Positions 12,401 to 21,400 of a stretch of DNA of 64,000 nt are shown here, one piece after another. Made by a program: the position numbers and the translations under genes. Origin of the DNA: Brachionus manjavacas (lineage: Eukaryota; Rotifera; Eurotatoria; Ploima; Brachionidae); assembly GCA_019054805.1 (NCBI GenBank), contig JAHQIY010000006.1, positions 992,001-1,056,000 of the forward strand. The letters are read 5' to 3'. Under the pieces are notes generated by a model. It saw only the letters and a list, made by a program, of their open reading frames with translations, was not told the origin of the DNA and ran no database searches. The number at the start of each line of letters is the position of its first letter. The first letter of the stretch is position 1.

Positions 12401-15400
12401 ATTATTTTGATATTTTTCCCAGTATCAATTAAGTCAAAATTAGGACTAAATGTTGAAGATAAGAGCTCTTAGAAGCATTTTCCCTTTTTTTTATTTGTTT
12501 TTATCATTTGAAATTAAATTAGGATTAAAATTTGATCCTTTTTTGATCTAAATTTATTTAAATTTGGGTCTATAGTTATATGAGACAAATTTTCACAAAA
12601 TATGTTACCAGGACCTATCAACCCAATTATGTGAACAAACTTGGTCACCAAATAAAATTAGTGATCAAATATTTTAATAATAATAATATATATAAGCTAC
12701 AGCAAGACTAGCTTGCGGAGGTGGCCTACTAGGAGGACCCCTATGGTAGCTTCTTGCACATAACATATAGAAAATTACTGACAAAAGAAATACAGTTTAA
12801 TTTTTAGGATAAATAAGAGTTAAGATTACAGATAGAAAAAACCGGAGTTTATGTATAGTACAATCGATGGATAATTTTGCATTGAAATTGAAAGCGCAAT
12901 AATAGAAAATTTAAAAAAAAAATTTGAAAATTTGAAAATTTTATAAATAAATGTTCATGTTCAGGATTTTATGAACAAATAATGTTTTTAGTGACCAAAG
13001 AAAACGAAAAAAAATTCTAATGAACAAAAATAAATTTACTTGACCAAAAAAATTTAAGAAAATACATTAAAAATTTTAGTGCTCCATTGACATATGTGTC
13101 TTTAGACCTCTTCTTTCAAAGTAATTTTCGCAAATTAGACATTTAACTGGGCTACGCTTAATGTATTCTTGACTTCTTCAGTGGTTGTTTCGAAACACTT
13201 TGGCTTTTCTGGTGATTGTTTCTCATTGATTAAACTTTTTTATTTTACTTTTAAATTCGCTTGCATCGACGTATTTCCTTGAACTTTTGCTTGCACGAAT
13301 TCCATAGACACTCTATTTGATTCGTGCAGGTACTAGTCGCATATGGCTATAGACTCTTTTTTTTCCCAAAAAGGTCTTCTTTTAAGCGGGTTTTTTCCCA
13401 TCTTCTGAAAGAACTAAAACCAATTTTGATTCCAAGCTTATTTTGTTTTTTATCAAGAAAATTCAACTCAATTTAATTTTTAATTTCAAAATCAAAAATC
13501 AAATTGATTTCTAAAAAATAATTGATATGATTAAAGCTTTTGACAGCTCCTTATGAAAGGTTGCTGGTATTCAATTTGTAGCCGTAGGTGGCTGGTAGAT
13601 AAATAAATAAGATTTTGTTTACATGTTATTTATTTAATAAATTGGTAAAAAAAAACAGGAATCTTTCTTTTCTTTCTCAATAGCTTAGCTTATTTGAAAT
13701 AAGCAAGCCATCAAACTTGCTTGATCTGATGCGTATGCGAATCGCATGTTTCGCGTCTCCTGTGCACGCGGATCAAAGCTAACTTACTTTAGCGAGATGT
13801 AGGCAATGTAATGTAATGTTGGATTCACTACATTACATCCTTATATCTTATTTTTGTACTTTTCTTTGGGGAAAATTATTTTTCACAATGATTAAAATTT
13901 TGTGCATCTAAATCTGATGAATTAGATTTAATTTTTTAAATTTTCTTAATTTTAAAAGCCTTTTAAATATTTGTTTAAATTTTTTGTTAAATTCGATCAA
14001 AAAAAAATTTTATTTTTACTTCAAACATTTGAACATTCCCTTTTGAACATTCATTACAATTTTGAACCAAGACCCAGATCCTGTCAAAAATTTGTTTGTC
14101 AATAAAACGACAGCTTATTCGGTAAAATTGTCATGGACTCGGCCAGATGGCGAATATGACGGCTTTATTTTAAGATTAATGGGCCCGTCAGCTGCCAATT
14201 TTAGCCTAGAACCGACTGATTTCAATCGAAAGATTGTTAATCTTAATGCCAATAGCAACTACAGTGTTTCTATATCTGTTCGAAGTAACACTTTGGAATC
14301 TGACAGAAAAGAGGTTAAATTTAGAACTTGTTCAGTGGAATCATTATTTGATGAAAATTTAGATAAATTAAATTATACAGTGATACCAAGTGAATCGTTG
14401 ATTGAACTGGCTGGTTTAACTACTGATAAATTTCAAGCTAAAAATATTTCCACAATAAAGCAGACTTTGAATCAAAGTTCGATAATTATTCAAAAAATAG
14501 CTGAAAATAGTGAAAACTCGACAGTAATGTTGAAAATGTTGGAGTTGTCGGACATTGCGTTCAATCAATCAGATGAATATTATGAAAATGATTTTGAGCT
14601 GTCTGCTCGATTGAGCATGAGTTTGGAAAAGGTGGCTAGCAAAATTGATGTCAAAAATTTTACAAATAATAACTTTGCTTCAAATTACACAAACTTTTAT
14701 CTAAAAACGAAAATTATTTCGGAAAATTTTACCATGTCAGATCTTGCGTTTACTACAAGTAAAAAATGTCTTTTTAAAAATAATTTTATTGATTATTTTA
14801 TTAGAAGAGACACAGAATTACAGCAATTTTGATGATGTCTATTTTGAATCTAACAATTTTAAGTATGACGTCTATTTTAAAAAAGATTTGATAGAAGATC
14901 TCTTATCAAAAAATACAACACCGCGCTTGTCATTCATAGCTTACAATTCACAAAAGTTATTCAAAAGCTCCAAAGTCTCAGAATTGTACCAACTAGAAGA
15001 CTGTATAAAACAGACATTTTTGACCTTTAATGTTTTGTCAGCTTCATCTTTGAATCATTTACCTCCCACAAACGATCTGGTCAATATAATATTCCCGAAA
15101 CAACAAGTAATTATGTCTTATTCTTTTCTTTGTGTTATTTGGCCAAAAAATTGTGTAAAATTCAGAGTTGTTTAAGAGTCACAAGTTTCAAGTCAAGTCC
15201 GAACTTTTTTTTTAATTTTTTTTCAAAAGTCCGAGTCAAAGACTTTTATTTTTTCTATTAAAAAAATAACAAATTATCTTAATCTTGAGGACTCGAAGTT
15301 CCGATATCCCAAAGTCAATTTTTTCTCCAATTTTTCAAATAAATGTTCCTGTTTTTTCATTTAAGCAGAGTAATTATTCTAGGAAAATCATATTTAACGG

Positions 15401-18400
15401 AAGATCACGAAAATTTGCGCCTAATTCTCAACTACTGTCAAGTATTTTTTTATTGCTTAACATGATCGTGAGTTTTTTTTTGTTGCATTCAATAAATGTG
15501 AACTCTGAAATATTGCAAATCCATTGTAAAGTCTCGGTTTTGGACTTTAGGGAGTTAAGCCAAGAAATATCTAAAACAATTTGATTTAGTTAAAAGTTAA
15601 TTAAATGCAATCCGAAGTTAAAAAAATAATGTAGTGGTTTAAATAAAGTAAATATTGAAAACAGCTTGATCAAAATAAAATAGTCATAATAGCAATATTA
15701 TAATAGCGAAGTTTAGAATAGCAATTAAAATATCAAAATAACAATGTTTAAATTAGCGAATTCAAAATAACATAATTAGAATAGCGACACATTCATTAAG
15801 TTCAATATAGCATACATCAATTAATTAATCTAAAATATGGATAAGCAAAGCTTTATTTGCTTTAATATAAAATTAATATTGAAATTTTGATTAAAATAAA
15901 TATTTGAAAAAATCTAGTAAAATCGTGCTTAAAAAAAAATACATTGTTTATAATTAAAGGTCGTCATCATCAACGGTTTCTTCGGTATATAAAAAAACCT
16001 CCCTAATGATTAGGGAGATAGACTCCTCGGAAAATTTTTCTAAAAAACATAATTGTATAAGTTATAGTCAAGAATTTTCCTTTAATCTTTTTCTTTTAAG
16101 AAAAAAAAAAGAATAATTATTCTTTAAAATATACATTTATTTTAGAATATGATTTTAATTTCTCTTAAGTCTTAAAAAAATGAATTACTAAATTAAAAAC
16201 CTATTTAGCTATTGTTTTTTTTCTTAATTAAAAAAATTTTTCCTGCAAACAGCAAAATACTGTTAATATTTATGCAAACGTATTCTAAGCTCCGCAAAAA
16301 CTCTGCAATTGTCTTTAAAATGCAGCTATTGATTTTTCTTATTTATTTTTTTGCTTTCTGTACAGAGCTAGGACTCCTTCAGAATAAGTTTAAAAAAAAA
16401 ATAAATTAAAGTTTATAAAATGAGATAAAAAAAATAAAAATAAAGTAAATAAGCTTAAAAAAAAAAAGAAGAAAGATTAGAAAACATAGATTGTTACATG
16501 TGGCACATGTTTACATAGTTCAGGTTTCAGGAAAAAAAGAGGAAATAGTGAGGTAGCAATTACATAATGGAGTTGAATATTCAATTTATTTTGATTCGTA
16601 TCCTTCTTTGTATTCCTCCACCAGTCTTACAACCAATGGAATAGAATGACTCAGTCCTGTCCCAACATATCTCTCACTCAACTCAAAAAGCCGATTCGAG
16701 CCTGTTAGTAATTTAAGTTAATTAAAAGCCATGTCATGATGCACCATGTTGGAGGGAGTATCATTTTTAACTTAAGGATAGATCTGACTGCTGTGTTCTG
16801 AGTTGCTTGTAGTTTTTTGATATTATTTTCTGAAAATGAATTCAAGCAAAGAAAAGAATAGTCTAAAATTGATCCTACTAAAGATTTAAAATTTCCTAGT
16901 GTTTTGATTAAAACCCTATTTTTTGTTTGACTATATCTTAATAATATTTAGCCTTTTATTGGAGAAAATATCACCTGCATTTCAGAAATAATTACTTTCT
17001 GACAAAAATATTGTTTTAAAAATAATTAGTTTATGACTCATATTATTTTTTATTGTCTAAATAAATTTATTCTAAGTAATTAGTCAAATTTATTTCTTTT
17101 GCTTAATATTTTTTTATCGTCAATTTTAATTAATTAGTAAAAACATATAAAAACACTAAACAAAAATAGTATAAAAAAATTATTGCTTTTCTTAACAATT
17201 TTTTGTTTTTGCCTTTCGACCAACTCTAGCTCTAGGTACAACAGGATTCTTAATATACTTAATTGGCATTTCAACCAACTTCTGACTTACGGCTAGAGCA
17301 ATAATATAAAAGCAGTGATAATTTTTTAAATAGTAACAACAAGTACAGGTACTATTTGTATAACATTTACTTTCTGCTCTAATTTATGTGTTTTTTCAAT
17401 TTCTTAAAAAACCAAAAATATCATCTACAAATCTCAAAATTAACGCTAACGTGGCTGAAAGGGAGAATTAATATTCATTCCAAACAGCCAAGGGATTTTG
17501 TCCAAAATTATTTTTTAAATAAAATAAATAAATCAATAGTTGCTGATTTTAATTTGTCAAATCTAATTTATATAAAATCTTGATTAATAGAATTTGAAAA
17601 ATCCTTTTCAGTTAATACGAAACTATTACTATGGCCAAGACGCTTTATTCCTGCCTTTCCACCATAAAGGTAACTTAAGGCCAATTTCATACCTTTTTCA
17701 CTACAATTAGTATGAACAACAAATTTTTTTGTCACTTAACCTATCAATCGACCAGTTCCTTAACTTATTTACAACATTTGACAGATAAACATTTACTGAT
17801 AATCTAGATCTAAGAGTATGAATCGTAGTGACACTCAATTTGTACAGCATTTTAATAGTTTTTTTCGTGACATCATTGATTCCAAATTGCTTTTTCTCAC
17901 TAACATGGTAGTGTTAGACATTACTGGTCCAAATTGAGACTGCTGTGCTATCAGAATGATACAAAATATAAATTATTTTTAATTGTTTTGCAATTAAATA
18001 ATTCCTTAAGGTCTTCTTTACATAAACGAGATCGTACATTTTTCCAACACCCTTCTTCTTCAATTTTAGCTTTGGCTAAGTCCGTTGGTTCATATTCACT
18101 ACTTATTAAATAAACATAATAAACTCTTTTCCCATTTTCATTAATTACACATCCATCAACTGATTCACTCTCCTCTTGCCTTGCTTCGTTCGTAAAATGA
18201 GACGGCACAGAAATCTCAGCTTCGATTAACTCTTCATTCCTACTTTCAATATCCTCAACCGAGTCAATTTTTTCCGAGTTTAATTCTTTTAAGCGCTTAA
18301 TTAAGTCTGCCTTATTATCCCCGAACGATATTCTTAGTCGTTTACACTCATTTTGTAAATCTACAATTTTCCAATTTTGGTCGAATTTTGCCATATTTAA

Positions 18401-21400
18401 CCAACGAGTCAAATATACAAACAAATTAGAATAAGAATATTTCGGTTCGAAACTAATGAAATTTAGCAAAAAAATTGTTTTTGACATGAACTAATTATTT
18501 TGTTGCATAACTATTTTTTTTTTATTTAGTTCTGACAAAATTTATATTAATTTTTTTTTTGACAGAACTAATTAAATTAGACAAAAACTAATTTTTTGAA
18601 AAATACAGGTAATGATGATACCTTTTGTTGCAGCGTTCTTTAATTTCGTCTACTTATATATTAAAATTTAAGTAAGAATCAAATTTAATACCAAGAAACT
18701 TGATTTCTTTTTGACTTACTATTCTTTTTTCATAAATTTTTAAGTTTAAATTCCCACTCTCTTTTTTGTACCTAGAAAAGACTTCATTTTCCATTTTAGT
18801 TCGTTGGTGTATTAATTCAATTAATGAGATAAGTACATGTCTATTTTACATTTTACATGAATGTATTAATTACCGAGGTTAGTCAAATTTTAATTTTTAT
18901 TTTATTAGACTTGTAATACTATTTAGATAAAAATTCAATTAGTCAAGGATTTGAGACCATTGGTTTGCACCCAATCCCATATAACGAATAAAAACTTTTT
19001 TCAACTTCTCTTCTATAAAATTTGATATCAATGAGTTGCTACCAAATGGAAGACCCAAATACTCAAAACCATCTACACTAGACAATTTATTTTATTTAAA
19101 TAATAGTTTAAGGGCCGTGGCCCTTGGGAAGTTCAGAATGGTCTAAAACCTTCTTTTCAACCCGCATGCGCTTATAAAAATGTTTAATACAATTAAAAAG
19201 ATACAGAAAAAAATTTTTGTACATAAACTTATTTACAGATTAATAAAAGATAAGAAAAGTTTAGTCTTGTTCTAAATCTAAAAAGTTATCAAAAGGTGTT
19301 TTGATTTTATGAGTTGAGTTTGTTGCGTAAATTTGAAGGTTGTTTGTGATCAGGTCGTCTTGGTCTTTTGACAAAACGAATTTGATAAAAAGTTTTTTTA
19401 GCCTTGTTTCTAGTAGATCGATTTTTAAAGTTTGATGTATAGTCTCTGTCGAGGTTTTAAATGGGAAACGTTTGATTGATCGGAGGATTTTTTTTTGAAA
19501 AATTTGAAGGTCTTTTGAGATTCTTTGGGTACCAGTGTTTAGAATAACGTGTGAATAGTCGAGTGTTGATCGAATTAGAGAATTAAATATTATTTTGCTC
19601 AGTTTGATCTGATTTTTTAGTTTTATCGCTTTGATTTTTTGGAGCATTTTCACTTTTGGCATTAGTTTTGTTTTGATGTTTGAGAGATGTTCCCGGTAGT
19701 TGGGTTTAGGATCGATTTTAATACCAAGGAATATTGGATACGGGTCAATTGGAATGTTTGAGTCATCAAGAGTAAGATGAAGATTGTATTTATTTTTGTA
19801 GTTAGATCTGTAGCCAGCTGTCGTAAAAGTGGTATGAACTGTTTTCATTTTGTTAATCGTTAAACCGTTTGTTATACAAAAGTCGTTAATAGAGTTGATT
19901 GATTTCTGGAGATGAACTTCGATGTCTTTCTTTTTACTTCCGGTGAACCATATGGCTAAGTCATCAGCAAAGAGAGCGTGTTGGATTTCTGGAGGGATAT
20001 GTTTTGCTATGTCGCTAAAGTATATAATAAAAAGAGTTGGAGAAATACAGCTACCTTGTGGAACACCACATGTGGTGTTCATGGGTGTTGATAGTTTGTC
20101 TTTGATCTTCACCTGAAACATTCTTTCTTCGAGAAAGCTTTTTATCCATTTCTTAATTTTTGGACACATAGGCAGACTGTTGATTTTGTTGAGGATGCCG
20201 ATGTGGGGTGTCTTGTCGAAAGCTTTTTCGAGGTCGAAAAAGACTGATCCCGTCATTTGTTTTTTGTTAAAGCCTTGAATTATTGATTGGTTGAGTCTAA
20301 GTATATGATCTTGAGTATTTCTTTTTCCTTCTAAAGCCTGATTGAGTCGGGATAACAGATGGTTCTCTTCTAACCATTTTTGTAGTCTTGAGTTAATGAT
20401 TTTTTCTAAACATTTGCTTAGACAACTAATGAGGGATATTGGCTTATAAGAAGTCACTATACACTAGACAATTGAACATTATCTATTACAAACTTTTCTT
20501 GACAATTCATCCTCGATTTGGTCATAGTAAGCCTAATTGATGTTCTGGGATTTATTACCATTTTCCATTATTTTGCGAATCTGAAACAATCTTCCAATAA
20601 CCTCTTGTCATGCCCATATAAGGGTGAGAGGATTATAATGTCATCACAGTATGCACTAATAGATAAATTAAGACCATTTAAATTGGCACCAATCTTAAGA
20701 ACTCTTCCCTGTTTCACTCCCTCAGTACAGTCCAATATTTCACTTAATTACTGGACAACTTCTTTTTGTATCCAAATTGATTTGTATGTATACAACTCAA
20801 ACATTCCATTTTTGATTTTGATAGTCATTTTTATAATTGGAACTAGATTACTTTATCATTAGCTTTTTTTTACATTAATTTCTTATTTTAAAAATTAGCA
20901 ATAATTAAATTTAAAATTATTTTCTTATATTACATTTTTTTACATATTGACATAAGAATCATTTGGCATTAATTTTCACAAGACCGTTCAGCTACTCTAT
21001 ACTTTTAACTTAAAAGTATCATAAACCATATTCAGTCCATTTTTTTTAACTGGAGCTACATATAGAGGTACCTATCTCCACGATTTTCTTTGTAGAACTC
21101 ATACACACAATTAATTTTACATGACATGAATTTTAGATTCTAAGATTAATCATTCTTGAAATAAATAGCTTTTAAAAGTATTTTTTTTATTTCTAATAAT
21201 ATTATTAATTGACAATACAAAAATATTCATTGATTTTTTTGATAATAATTTAATAGATAGAAGAAAAGTGTTCGACAATAAATTACACTTTTAAATGTGT
21301 TTTCTGGAACTACACACTAAACAACTGGAGTCCTGAAGGATGCAACTATACAGGGCTTGAAAAAAATGGGAAAATAATTCACAAATGCAATTGTAGCCAT

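Noticed and set aside
14744..14804. Frameshift in the receptor between GAIN halves
   Set aside because: A 46-bp GT...AG intron (14759-14804) with phase 1 on both sides explains the frame change.
17215..17232. GACCAACTCTAG as another hAT-like end
   Set aside because: It lies inside a readable basic C-terminus (PRARVGRKAKTKNC) on minus and lacks the AAGTC subterminal words.
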